From Carboxylicivirga sp. (GTDB taxonomy: Bacteria; Bacteroidota; Bacteroidia; Bacteroidales; Marinilabiliaceae), in assembly GCA_025210475.1 (NCBI GenBank), contig JAOARW010000103.1, forward strand, positions 1 through 49,190: a stretch of 49,190 nucleotides of DNA, read 5' to 3'. The notes below the pieces were generated by a model that did not search any database, was not told the origin of the DNA, and saw only the letters and a list, made by a program, of their open reading frames with translations. The position numbers were made by a program, and so were the translations under genes. Below, one piece after another: positions 7,947 through 16,604 of this stretch. Position 1 is the stretch's first letter, and each line of letters opens with the position of its first letter.

Positions 7947-9302
7947 ATGGAGAAAAAACCTTTGAATCGAAGAAGTTTTCTGAAGAAAGGATTAGCTGCT
8001 ACCGCGGGTGCAGCATTGTTTCCAAGTATTATACCTGCTTCTGCCATGGGCCGCAATGGCTTTGTGGCACCTAGCGACCGCATTGTGATGGGCGCGATTG
8101 GTGTTGGAGGCATGGGACGAGGCAATATGGCTGGTTTTCTTAAGAAAAAAGCGGTACAGTTTGTAGCTGTTTGCGATGTTGATGAACGCCACAACACCAT
8201 GGCCAAAAACATGATCAACAAGATTTATGGGAACAAGGATGCCAGAAGCTACCGACTGTTTACAGAGTTTTTGGAGCAAGAGAAACTGGATGCTGTGATG
8301 ATGGCCTTGCCGGATCATTGGCATGGAATTATTGGGGTGGCAACAGCCAAAAAAGGCATCGACATATATGGCGAGAAACCGCTGGCACGAACCATTGTAG
8401 AATCAAGAGCCATTGTTGATGCGGCTAAGAAAAACGACATTGTTTGGCAAACAGGAAGTTGGCAGCGATCGCAACCTAATTTTTATAAAGCTGTCTCCCT
8501 GGTTCAAAATGGAGTATTGGGTAAAATTTCGAAGGTGGAAGTTGGTTTGCCTGATGGACGTCAATCCATTGGTATAAAAGGAGTTCAAACACCACCGGTC
8601 GAAGTGGATTATGATCTGTGGTTAGGGCCTGCTCCTAAAGTGCCGTATCGAGGTGTGTTGCATTTTGACTGGCGCTGGATAATGGATTACTCCGGAGGTC
8701 AGCTAACCGATTGGGCAGGACACCATGTGGATATTGCTCATTGGGGACTCGATTTTGATAAGATAGGACCGACCGAAGTAAAGGCCAAAGGTGTTTATCC
8801 GGCAGATGGAATATATGATGTACCGGTGGAATACTTGATTGAAGCAAAATACGAGAATGGAGTGGAGATGACCATTGCCAACTCCAAGTATTTTATTGAC
8901 CGACGACATGGTAAAGGATGGGAACGGAATAAACCATGGGCTCTGGGTATGGGAACTGTTTGGTATGGCGAAAAAGGATGGATCCACGTTAATCGTCATG
9001 GTATTTGGGCAAGTAATCCTGAGTTCCTGAAGATCGATGAAAAGGATCTGACAAAGAAAATCTATAAGAGTACCGATCATATTCAGAATTTCATTGATTG
9101 TATTAAATCGCGTCAGGCAACAGTAACACCTGCTGAAACAGCGCACCGATCGATAAGTGTAGCCTTAATTGGAGAAATCGCCATGCAAACAGGCGAGCAC
9201 TTGAAGTGGGATTATCAAAAGGAGCGTTTTACGAATAGCGAATATGCTAACCGTTTGTTACAACGCCCATTCCGATCACCATGGAAATTACCTGAATTTT
9301 AA
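7947..9302 (+). CDS. Gfo/Idh/MocA oxidoreductase with Tat signal peptide
   Basis: The 451 residues begin with NRRSFLKKG (R8-R9) and a hydrophobic stretch ending in PASAMG, a classic Tat signal with a cleavable AxA-type site, unlike the lipoprotein upstream. The Rossmann loop is GAIGVGGMGRGN. YGEKPLARTI and TDWAGHHVDIAHWGL are the usual family markers, the latter carrying the candidate catalytic histidine. The gene starts 15 nt after the preceding one, so the two are surely co-transcribed. The paired exported enzymes may act in sequence (oxidise and later reduce) or on different anomers or substrates. Substrate and cofactor cannot be told from sequence alone. Confidence 0.85.
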   Translation: MEKKPLNRRSFLKKGLAATAGAALFPSIIPASAMGRNGFVAPSDRIVMGAIGVGGMGRGNMAGFLKKKAVQFVAVCDVDERHNTMAKNMINKIYGNKDARSYRLFTEFLEQEKLDAVMMALPDHWHGIIGVATAKKGIDIYGEKPLARTIVESRAIVDAAKKNDIVWQTGSWQRSQPNFYKAVSLVQNGVLGKISKVEVGLPDGRQSIGIKGVQTPPVEVDYDLWLGPAPKVPYRGVLHFDWRWIMDYSGGQLTDWAGHHVDIAHWGLDFDKIGPTEVKAKGVYPADGIYDVPVEYLIEAKYENGVEMTIANSKYFIDRRHGKGWERNKPWALGMGTVWYGEKGWIHVNRHGIWASNPEFLKIDEKDLTKKIYKSTDHIQNFIDCIKSRQATVTPAETAHRSISVALIGEIAMQTGEHLKWDYQKERFTNSEYANRLLQRPFRSPWKLPEF

Positions 9303-9319
9303 CCGCTAAAACAAAAACA

Positions 9320-10522
9320 ATGAAGAAATATATATTGAATATTCTTAGTTTGTCCATTGTTGCTACGATCCTTTTTAGTTCATGTCAGGATGATAAGCTA
9401 AAGGCATTGATAGTTACCGGGCAAAACAATCATAACTGGGAGGTTTCTCACGAAATTCTTTCTAAGATTCTGGTCAACAGTGAAGTTTTTAAATGCGATG
9501 TGGCTGTTAGTCCTGCACAAGGTGAGGATATGTCGACCTTCGAACCGGATTTTGAGAAATATGATGTGGTGGTTCTGGATTACAATGGCGACAAATGGAC
9601 CGATGAAACTCAGAATAAGTTTGAGCAATTTGTGAAGAATGGTGGTGGATTGGTTATTTATCATGCATCTAATAATAGTTTCCCACAATGGGAGGCGTTT
9701 AATAAAATGGCTGGAATAGGCGGGTGGAATGGTCGCAATGAGCAATCAGGCCCATATGTTTATTTCAAAGATGGTAAAGAAGTGAAGGATAACTCACCAG
9801 GTAATGGGGGGTCTCATGGTCCGCAGCATGAGTTCATTGTTGAGCATCGTCAGCCTGAGCATCCTATCTTGAAGGGAATGCCAAGCAGGTGGATGCATAG
9901 TCGTGATGAATTGTACTCTGAACTTAGAGGACCAGCCGAAAACATGACTGTTTTGGCAACAGCATATGCCGATCCTAAAAAAGGTGGTACCGGCCGTCAT
10001 GAACCCATGCTGATGACCATTAAATACGGCAAGGGAAGAGTTTTTCATACGGCTATGGGGCATGTTGGCGAAGAGCGACCAATTGCGACGCAGAGCGCCG
10101 GTTTTATCATCACCTTACAGAGGGGTGCTGAATGGGCTGCAACAGGCATGGTTAGTCAGGAAATGCCAGCCGATTTGCCGAATATTTCCATGCCTTTGAT
10201 TCTGCATAATTACAAGCAATACGGGTTGGATGAACTATTCAACAGATCAAAAAAGTATGAGTTTGGTAAATCACAAAAGTATCTGAACTTGATTTCTAAT
10301 CGCATTCGTTTGGCCGAAGGTGATGTTAAAAAACTAAAGGCCTTTGAAGCGAAAATCATTGAAACTTTAAAGTCAGATGCCAATGCCGATGCGAAAAACT
10401 ATTTGTGTCGTGAGCTTAGCTGGATGGGGAGTTCTGAATCATTGCCTGTGTTGGAGGAACTAACGAAAAAGGATGCAACCAAAGAGATGGCTCAATTTGC
10501 CATTGAACGAATTAGTGAATAA
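9320..10522 (+). CDS. ThuA-domain lipoprotein with helical C-terminal extension
   Basis: The 400 residues have a signal peptide ending in the lipobox-like LFSSC (Cys22). Residues about 28-270 match the ThuA-like, class I amidotransferase-type fold: LKALIVTGQNNHNW, YDVVVLDYNGDKW, FVKNGGGLVIYHASNNSF, then HPILKGMP and KYGKGRVFHTAMGH. ThuA proteins accompany 3-keto-sugar metabolism (ThuAB of rhizobia acts on trehalose), but their chemistry is poorly defined. About 120 C-terminal residues are helical and HEAT-like (ending in PVLEELTKKDATKEMAQFA) and are not part of the usual ThuA core. It lies 17 nt downstream of the Tat oxidoreductase. Role inferred: processing of the keto-sugar at the cell surface or in the periplasm. 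Confidence 0.8.
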   Translation: MKKYILNILSLSIVATILFSSCQDDKLKALIVTGQNNHNWEVSHEILSKILVNSEVFKCDVAVSPAQGEDMSTFEPDFEKYDVVVLDYNGDKWTDETQNKFEQFVKNGGGLVIYHASNNSFPQWEAFNKMAGIGGWNGRNEQSGPYVYFKDGKEVKDNSPGNGGSHGPQHEFIVEHRQPEHPILKGMPSRWMHSRDELYSELRGPAENMTVLATAYADPKKGGTGRHEPMLMTIKYGKGRVFHTAMGHVGEERPIATQSAGFIITLQRGAEWAATGMVSQEMPADLPNISMPLILHNYKQYGLDELFNRSKKYEFGKSQKYLNLISNRIRLAEGDVKKLKAFEAKIIETLKSDANADAKNYLCRELSWMGSSESLPVLEELTKKDATKEMAQFAIERISE

Positions 10523-10529
10523 TAAAGCT

Positions 10530-10585
10530 TTGGGTAGAATTCGTTAATTATCCTCTTGAATAGGTAATTAAGGAGTTTTACCCAA
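10530..10585 (+). other. Nested hairpin between the ThuA and DUF1080 genes
   Basis: An outer 7-bp stem, TTGGGTA (10530-10536) with TACCCAA (10579-10585), encloses an inner TTAATTA (10544-10550) / TAATTAA (10565-10571) stem. The inner stem continues with CCT/AGG past one bulged T. There is no T tract at the 3' side. It may be an mRNA-processing or stability element that sets different levels of upstream and downstream genes. It fills most of the 82-nt gap. Confidence 0.45.
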
Positions 10586-10604
10586 ATCAGTATACGAGTC
10601 AGAA

Positions 10605-11330
10605 ATGAGATATTTTTTAATAGCAAGCTTCTTGTTTTTTAGTTGCAATGCTTATTTAAATGGCCAACAACCAGCAGACACGGAAGACTGGTCTGTTAAA
10701 CCTAATGCGGTACATTTGGTAAACAAGAATGTGCCGTCGGATGCCATTTTACTTTACGCTGGAAAGGGGGATGCTGAAAATTGGGAACATGTTAATGGAG
10801 AGGCTTTAAGCTGGAAGACCGGAAAAGCCTTAACGGTTGAGCCGAAAACGGGCGATATCCAAACGAAGCAAGCGTTTGGTGATGTTCAGCTGCACCTCGA
10901 ATGGCGATCGCCTCGAAAGGTTAGCGCCAATGGTCAGGGGCGCGGAAACAGCGGTGTGTTTTTTATGGGGCAATATGAAGTTCAGGTATTGGATTCGTAT
11001 GATAATGAAACCTACTACAATGGTCAGGCAGCAAGTGTTTATAAGCAATATATTCCTTTGGTAAATGTCTGTAAAAAGCCTGGTACCTGGCAATCTTACG
11101 ATATCATTTTTACAGCACCGCGTTTTAATGTGGATAAAACACTGAAATCACCGGCTTATGTTACTGTGATTCATAACGGCGTATTGGTGCAGAATCATGT
11201 GGAATTACAAGGGCCAACCTTATATGTTGGGACCCCTGAGTATAAACACCATGAAGCTAAGTTGCCCCTGAAATTGCAGGATCATGGCAATCCTGTTTCA
11301 TACAGAAATATCTGGATAAGAGAATTGTAA
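10605..11330 (+). CDS. DUF1080 protein (3-keto-disaccharide hydrolase family)
   Basis: The 241-residue protein has an N-terminal signal sequence (about 1-20; an FFSC stretch makes a lipoprotein possible but weak). The conserved DUF1080 core is clear: VQLHLEWRSPRK, GNSGVFFMGQYEVQVLDSYDN, ASVYKQYIPLVNVCKKPGTWQSYDIIF and the terminal GNPVSYRNIWIREL. The fold is a concanavalin-like beta sandwich. Characterised members cleave or eliminate at the glycosidic bond of 3-keto-glycosides made by Gfo/Idh/MocA dehydrogenases, as described for the Bacteroides BT2156-BT2160 type of locus. It is exported, so it should act in the same compartment as the two Tat oxidoreductases. It starts a second sub-block after the nested hairpin. 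Confidence 0.85.
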   Translation: MRYFLIASFLFFSCNAYLNGQQPADTEDWSVKPNAVHLVNKNVPSDAILLYAGKGDAENWEHVNGEALSWKTGKALTVEPKTGDIQTKQAFGDVQLHLEWRSPRKVSANGQGRGNSGVFFMGQYEVQVLDSYDNETYYNGQAASVYKQYIPLVNVCKKPGTWQSYDIIFTAPRFNVDKTLKSPAYVTVIHNGVLVQNHVELQGPTLYVGTPEYKHHEAKLPLKLQDHGNPVSYRNIWIREL

Positions 11331-11360
11331 TGAATTTTTAACCTGAAACAACAATTAATT

Positions 11361-12362
11361 ATGAGCAGACCTGTTACATTATTTACCGGCCAGTGGGCCG
11401 ACTTGCCATTTGAAACAATTTGCCAAAAAGCGAAGGCATTTGGTTACGATGGTTTGGAATTAGCTTGTTGGGGCGATCACTTCGAGGTGAACAAAGCTAC
11501 ACCGGAGTATTGCCAGCAGAAATTGGCGATCCTTGATAAATATGATTTAAAGGTTTTTGCCATATCAACCCATTTGGTAGGACAGGCTGTTTGTGATCAG
11601 ATTGATGAGCGTCATAAAGAAATATTACCGGATTATATTTGGGGCGATGGTGATCCCGATGGTGTGAGGCAACGGGCAGCTGATGAGCTGAAGGAAACAG
11701 CTGATGCGGCTAAAATGTTGGGTGTGGATGTGGTAAATGGGTTTACGGGTAGTTCCATTTGGCATTTATTATATTCTTTTCCACCGGCCAGTGATGAGCT
11801 GATCGAGAAAGGATTTCAGGATTTTGCCAACCGCTGGACGCCTATCCTGGATCACTTTCAAAAGCAAGGCATCCGATTCGCACTTGAGGTACACCCAACC
11901 GAGATAGCTTTTGACATTGCATCGGCTGAAAGAGCTCTGGAGTCAATAAACCATCATCCGGCATTTGGCTTTAATTACGATCCATCTCACTTTGGTTATC
12001 AGGGGGTGGACTATGTTCGTTTCATTTACAACTTTGCACCAAAAATTTTCCATGTACATATGAAGGATGTAGCATGGTCAGATAAACCAACAGAAGCCGG
12101 TGTATTTGGTGGGCATACTGCCTTTGGAGATCAACGACGATTCTGGGATTTCAGAAGTTTGGGCAGGGGGAATATCAATTTTGAAGAAATAATACGTGCA
12201 TTAAATCGCATCAGCTATAATGGTCCTTTGTCGGTTGAATGGGAAGATGGCGGTATGGACCGTGAGCATGGAGCTAAGGAGGCTTGTCAGTTTGTACGAC
12301 AGGTGGATTTTCCATCATCCAACCTGGCTTTTGATGCCGCATTTGATAAGGATAATCAGTAG
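11361..12362 (+). CDS. Sugar phosphate isomerase/epimerase family (AP endonuclease 2-like TIM barrel)
   Basis: The 333 residues lack a signal peptide, so the protein is probably cytoplasmic. The sequence fits a xylose-isomerase-like TIM barrel: AFGYDGLELACWGDHFEV near the N-terminus, and metal-ligand candidates E176 (FALEVHPTE), D207 (NYDPSHFGY), H233 (FHVHMKDV) and E293 (SVEWEDGGMD). Family members include keto-sugar isomerases and epimerases and, in BT2156-like loci, a lyase acting on 3-keto-glycosides. The 30-nt spacing to the DUF1080 gene and 53 nt to the next oxidoreductase suggest co-transcription. I infer that it converts the imported keto-sugar or its aglycone-free product. The reaction is not deducible from sequence. 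Confidence 0.8.
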   Translation: MSRPVTLFTGQWADLPFETICQKAKAFGYDGLELACWGDHFEVNKATPEYCQQKLAILDKYDLKVFAISTHLVGQAVCDQIDERHKEILPDYIWGDGDPDGVRQRAADELKETADAAKMLGVDVVNGFTGSSIWHLLYSFPPASDELIEKGFQDFANRWTPILDHFQKQGIRFALEVHPTEIAFDIASAERALESINHHPAFGFNYDPSHFGYQGVDYVRFIYNFAPKIFHVHMKDVAWSDKPTEAGVFGGHTAFGDQRRFWDFRSLGRGNINFEEIIRALNRISYNGPLSVEWEDGGMDREHGAKEACQFVRQVDFPSSNLAFDAAFDKDNQ

Positions 12363-12415
12363 TATTTCAATTAGAATAATAACAGGATTTTATGCCTTAA
12401 ACTAAACACGGACTC

Positions 12416-13549
12416 ATGAAAAAGATAAAATTAGGAATGATAGGCGGTGGATTTGGTGCCTTCATAGGGGATGCTCACCGCCGGGCATCGCGCATTTGCA
12501 ACGATTTTAAATTGGTAGGTGGCGTATTTACCTCAAACTACGAGAAAGGCAAAGAATTTGCCCAACAGGAAGATTTGGATCTTAAGCGATGTTATGCCAA
12601 TGTGGACGATTTAATAAATGGGGAGCTGGCTTTATCTGCTAACGAACGGATAGAAGCAGTGGCAATTGTTACCCCCAATTGTTTGCATTACGAATTTGCC
12701 AGTAAACTATTAAATTCTGGCTTTCATGTGGTTTGTGAAAAACCAATGACATTAACTGTTGAGGAAGCATTGAATCTTAAAAATATGGTTGGTGACAAGG
12801 GGTTAACTTTTGCGCTGGCACATACCTACACTGGCTATCCAATGGTAAGGCAAATGAAAGAACTCATCAAGTCAGGAGCGCTTGGGAAAATTCACCGGGT
12901 GGATGCACAATATTATCAGGGCTGGGTTAATTCAATCATTAATGGAAAGGATTCTGGAATTACCGGAGTGTGGCGAATGGATCCTGAATATGCCGGAGTA
13001 AGTAGTTGCATGGGCGATATTGGTGTGCATGCCTTTAATCTGATCGAATACACAACTGGAATGGAGATTGACCAGGTACTGGCCGACTTAAGTCCGGTAA
13101 AAGACAATGTACCACTTGATTTGGATGGCACAGTGCTGGTAAGGTTGAAAAACAATGTAAAAGGGGTTATTCGTTCCAGTCAGGTGGCAGCAGGTGAAGA
13201 AAATAATCTTACTATCGGTGTTTATGGGTCTGATGCCAGTTTGAAATGGAGCCAGGAAGATCCCAACTTTCTTTACATGTTGAGTGATTCAGAACCTACA
13301 AAGGTTTATAAACCTGCTCATGCCTATAACTCTGATTTTGCGGAAAACAGCCATGTGATGCCATCGGGCCATCCCGAAGGAATATATGAGGCACTGGCAA
13401 ATATTTATAAGGGTGTTGCCAAATCGATTAGAGGCAATGACGTGTATCAGGGTGAATACCCAACAGTTGAAGATGGTGTGAGAGGAATGAAATTTATTCA
13501 TTCGGTGGTTAAATCGAATGAAGAGAATAATACTTGGGTTGATTTATAA
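12416..13549 (+). CDS. Gfo/Idh/MocA oxidoreductase, cytoplasmic
   Basis: The 377 residues start directly with the Rossmann strand KIKLGMIGGGFGAFIG, and no export signal is visible, unlike the two paralogues upstream. VVCEKPMTLTVEEAL is the family EKP motif. SSCMGDIGVHAFNLIEYTTG holds the candidate catalytic Asp/His pair. This is the likely inner end of the pathway: reduction of an imported 3-keto-sugar to the normal hexose with NAD(P)H. That direction is inference. It is the last gene of the seven-gene block; 108 nt follow before the next gene. Confidence 0.82.
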   Translation: MKKIKLGMIGGGFGAFIGDAHRRASRICNDFKLVGGVFTSNYEKGKEFAQQEDLDLKRCYANVDDLINGELALSANERIEAVAIVTPNCLHYEFASKLLNSGFHVVCEKPMTLTVEEALNLKNMVGDKGLTFALAHTYTGYPMVRQMKELIKSGALGKIHRVDAQYYQGWVNSIINGKDSGITGVWRMDPEYAGVSSCMGDIGVHAFNLIEYTTGMEIDQVLADLSPVKDNVPLDLDGTVLVRLKNNVKGVIRSSQVAAGEENNLTIGVYGSDASLKWSQEDPNFLYMLSDSEPTKVYKPAHAYNSDFAENSHVMPSGHPEGIYEALANIYKGVAKSIRGNDVYQGEYPTVEDGVRGMKFIHSVVKSNEENNTWVDL

Positions 13550-13657
13550 AGAGTGGAGTTAAAGGCTGATGATATTGACTTTGCAGTGTCATTGGTCTTT
13601 TTATTTTAAAAACTACTAACTTCTGCTTCTAACTAACAAACTAATAAACGAGATGAC

Positions 13658-14572
13658 ATGATTTCCATTATTATTCCGGTTTATAATGAATCCGAATTAA
13701 TCGACGAAATGATTACGCGTTTGGATGCTGTTCTGGTGGTATTGAAGGAGGATTATGAGATGGTTTTTGTGGATGATGGCAGCGAGGATGATACTGTATA
13801 TAAAATTCTGCAAAGGCGAGAGCAAAATGCAAATGTTAAGGTGCTTTCACTGTCTCGCAATTTTGGTCATCAGGCAGCCATCACAGCCGGAATGGAATAT
13901 GCAAAAGGGGATTATATCGGATTAATTGATAGTGATCTGCAAGATCCGCCTGAGCTCTTCGAGCAAATGTACGATTTACTGAATATGGGGAATTATGATG
14001 TGGTTTCGGGCTTTAGAACAGATCGGCAAGAGAAGGAAGGCAAGCGGTTTTTAATCCAATCATTTCATCGCTTATTTAGCCAGGCCAGTGGCTTGCACGA
14101 TATTGAGCAAACAGGGCATTTTTCAATGATGAACCGACAGGCATTGATGGCTCTGCTATCAATGAAAGAGAAAAACCGATACTTGCCTGGTTTGCGTAGT
14201 TTTATGGGATTCCGGCAAACACAGGTTGAGTATACCCGACAGGATCGCCTCTCGGGAGAGTCAAAGATGTCCATCAGGCAATTGTTCCGATTAGCTGGCG
14301 ATGCTTTGTTTTCATTCTCTAAGTTACCGCTTCGTTTTTGCCTGTATCTGGGTTTGCTTGGTATTGTTGTATCTCTAATTGCCGGTGTTTACGTTTTGGT
14401 TTCTAAGGTGCTCGGATGGGCACCACTCGGATGGTCATCTACCACCATTAGTATTTATTTTCTGGGTTCTATTCAGTTAACATTCTTAGGCGTGTTAGGG
14501 GAGTATGTGTTTCGCATTTACAAAGAATCGCAAAACCGACCATTGTATTTTATAAGGAAAACTTACGATTAG
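13658..14572 (+). CDS. Family 2 glycosyltransferase, polyprenol-phosphate sugar transferase type (DPM1/GtrB/ArnC-like)
   Basis: The 304 residues have a GT-A catalytic domain: SIIIPVYNESELI, VDDGSEDD for nucleotide binding, SRNFGHQAAITAGMEYAKGD, and DSDLQDPPE containing the DxD. Two membrane helices follow at about 230-255 and 265-290. This is the layout of enzymes that move a sugar from UDP- or GDP-sugar onto undecaprenyl phosphate at the inner membrane. The next gene, 3 nt downstream, encodes a GT-C transferase that would use such a lipid-linked donor. The sugar is unknown. Confidence 0.85.
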   Translation: MISIIIPVYNESELIDEMITRLDAVLVVLKEDYEMVFVDDGSEDDTVYKILQRREQNANVKVLSLSRNFGHQAAITAGMEYAKGDYIGLIDSDLQDPPELFEQMYDLLNMGNYDVVSGFRTDRQEKEGKRFLIQSFHRLFSQASGLHDIEQTGHFSMMNRQALMALLSMKEKNRYLPGLRSFMGFRQTQVEYTRQDRLSGESKMSIRQLFRLAGDALFSFSKLPLRFCLYLGLLGIVVSLIAGVYVLVSKVLGWAPLGWSSTTISIYFLGSIQLTFLGVLGEYVFRIYKESQNRPLYFIRKTYD

Positions 14573-14575
14573 TAA

Positions 14576-16600
14576 ATGAAATCGGGAACCTCATATAATT
14601 TTCTGTTAGCAGCTGTTGCGCTTTGTGTTCTGGGCATATGGATTTACCATGGTCTTGAAGCTGGTATATCGGGCGACGAGTATGTTCACTTGAATCATGC
14701 CAATGATGTACTGGATTATTATTTGTCTTTTGGCCAGGATCGTTCGGCCTTGCATACCCCGGTTACCAATCTCAAATATTACGGGCAGGGTTTTGACAAT
14801 CTTGCAGCACTCATAATTCGGGTATTTGAGATCGATGATATTTTCACCATACGTCATACTTTAAATATCGTGGCGGCCTGGTTAATTGTTTTGTATGTTT
14901 TTGCATTGGGCAAACGGATTGGGGGTCTCTGGACTGGCGTGATTGCAGCCTTGTTTTTGTTATTGTCTCCGCGATTTATTGGGCATTCCTTCAATAATCT
15001 AAAAGATATACCTTTTGCATTGGCCTATCTTATGTCGGTTTATTACACCATTCAATGGATTCCTCAACTGCCTCGCCCGGGAAATAAATCCAGTTTTAAA
15101 TTAATCATCAGCATTGCTTTTGCAATTAGCATAAGACCGGCCGGTTTGCTGATGATCTGCTACCTCGGACTATTCTCAATCCTATGGTGCTTGGCTCGTC
15201 GAAAAGAAATGAGGATAAAACAGATGATTGGGCTACTCGCGTTTATAGCCTTTTGCTCCTATTTTCTTGGACTTCTGTTTTGGCCCTATGCACTGGAAAA
15301 TCCACTTTGGCACCCCATCGAATCACATTTTGTGATGGCGAATTATCCGGTGGTCATGCGCCAATTATTTGAGGGAACCTTATATTGGTCCGATCAGCTT
15401 CCGTGGTATTATATATTAAAGTACATTGGCATCACCTCGCCATTGTTTATTATTGCTCTGTTTCTGTTGAGTCCATTGGAGAAGATACTTCCCTCAAAAA
15501 AATCTGTTTCAAAGGGGCATTTGTTTGTCATGTATTTTGTCATCTTATTCCCTTTGATTTTTATTTTATTACAATCATCCAACCTATACGGTGGCGCCAG
15601 GCACCTAATGTTTATCTACCCCTTTATTTGTGTGTTATCTGCTTTATTGATTAACAGGATTTATGGTATTAATAAACATTTATTTTTCAAAGCAGGACTT
15701 TCGTTATTAGTAATAGCTGCTTTGTATATGCCTGCCAAATTCATCATTCAAAACCATCCTTTGCAATATGCTTACTTTAATTCAATGGTAGGCGGAATAG
15801 ATGGAGCTGCCGGAAAATATGAGGTGGATTATTATTATGCATCTCTTCGCAAGGGGGCTGAGCAATTAGCAAAACACATTGATTTTTCTGAAAATGATAC
15901 CATAATTATTGCTTCAAATTTTAAAATTGATTGGTTTTATAAAGAGATGGGCGATTATATTAAAACCATCTATACGCCTTATTATAAGCGAGGCGAAAAA
16001 GATTGGGATTATGGCTTGTTTGTCCCAGCCCATATTTTTGGATACCATCAAAACAGTTTGCACTGGCCACCATCCCAAAGTATTGTGAGGGTTGAGGTGA
16101 ATCATACACCAATTTGCGTTGGTGTTAAACGTAAGAGTAAGCTCGATTATATGGCGCATCAAGCCATTGTCAAAGCTGACTATGAATTAGCGATCCAGCT
16201 AGCCACAGGGGCTTTAAAGGATTCGCCATCCAATTTATCGGCCTACCTAACTTTAGGAAAAGCTTATTTCCACTTGCAACAAATGGAGCCGGCCGAGCAA
16301 GCTTTTAACAGCTGTTTGCACATACTGCCTCATTATGAACCTGCCTTGGAATATCTGGCGAACATTAATATAAAGCGAGGTGAGGCTGCTAAGGGCAAAC
16401 AAATTCTTGAAGAAATCATCGAAAGCAACACCCGATATATGCAAGCCTATATGACGTTGGCTGATATATTCCTTCAGCAAGGGAAGGAACAGGACGCTAT
16501 TGAAATATTAGAGCTGGGTTTGAAAAACAAACCATTTGATAAATGGATAACCGAGAAATTAGAAATTATACAAGGAACAATTATTAATAGTAAAAATTAG
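14576..16600 (+). CDS. GT-C membrane glycosyltransferase (ArnT/PMT-like) with C-terminal TPR region
   Basis: The 674 residues start with a membrane helix, followed by GISGDEYVHLNHAND in the first external loop. An acidic DE pair here is the usual catalytic feature of GT39/ArnT-type enzymes. About ten more membrane segments extend to residue about 395. A soluble part includes three or more tetratricopeptide repeats at about 526-660 (SNLSAYLTLGKAYFHLQQME, MQAYMTLADIFLQQGKEQDA). TPRs commonly bind acceptor proteins. With the polyprenol GT2 just upstream, I infer transfer of a lipid-linked sugar onto a protein or envelope acceptor. Acceptor and sugar are unknown. A microprotein gene follows after 4 nt. 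Confidence 0.78.
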   Translation: MKSGTSYNFLLAAVALCVLGIWIYHGLEAGISGDEYVHLNHANDVLDYYLSFGQDRSALHTPVTNLKYYGQGFDNLAALIIRVFEIDDIFTIRHTLNIVAAWLIVLYVFALGKRIGGLWTGVIAALFLLLSPRFIGHSFNNLKDIPFALAYLMSVYYTIQWIPQLPRPGNKSSFKLIISIAFAISIRPAGLLMICYLGLFSILWCLARRKEMRIKQMIGLLAFIAFCSYFLGLLFWPYALENPLWHPIESHFVMANYPVVMRQLFEGTLYWSDQLPWYYILKYIGITSPLFIIALFLLSPLEKILPSKKSVSKGHLFVMYFVILFPLIFILLQSSNLYGGARHLMFIYPFICVLSALLINRIYGINKHLFFKAGLSLLVIAALYMPAKFIIQNHPLQYAYFNSMVGGIDGAAGKYEVDYYYASLRKGAEQLAKHIDFSENDTIIIASNFKIDWFYKEMGDYIKTIYTPYYKRGEKDWDYGLFVPAHIFGYHQNSLHWPPSQSIVRVEVNHTPICVGVKRKSKLDYMAHQAIVKADYELAIQLATGALKDSPSNLSAYLTLGKAYFHLQQMEPAEQAFNSCLHILPHYEPALEYLANINIKRGEAAKGKQILEEIIESNTRYMQAYMTLADIFLQQGKEQDAIEILELGLKNKPFDKWITEKLEIIQGTIINSKN

Positions 16601-16604
16601 TATC

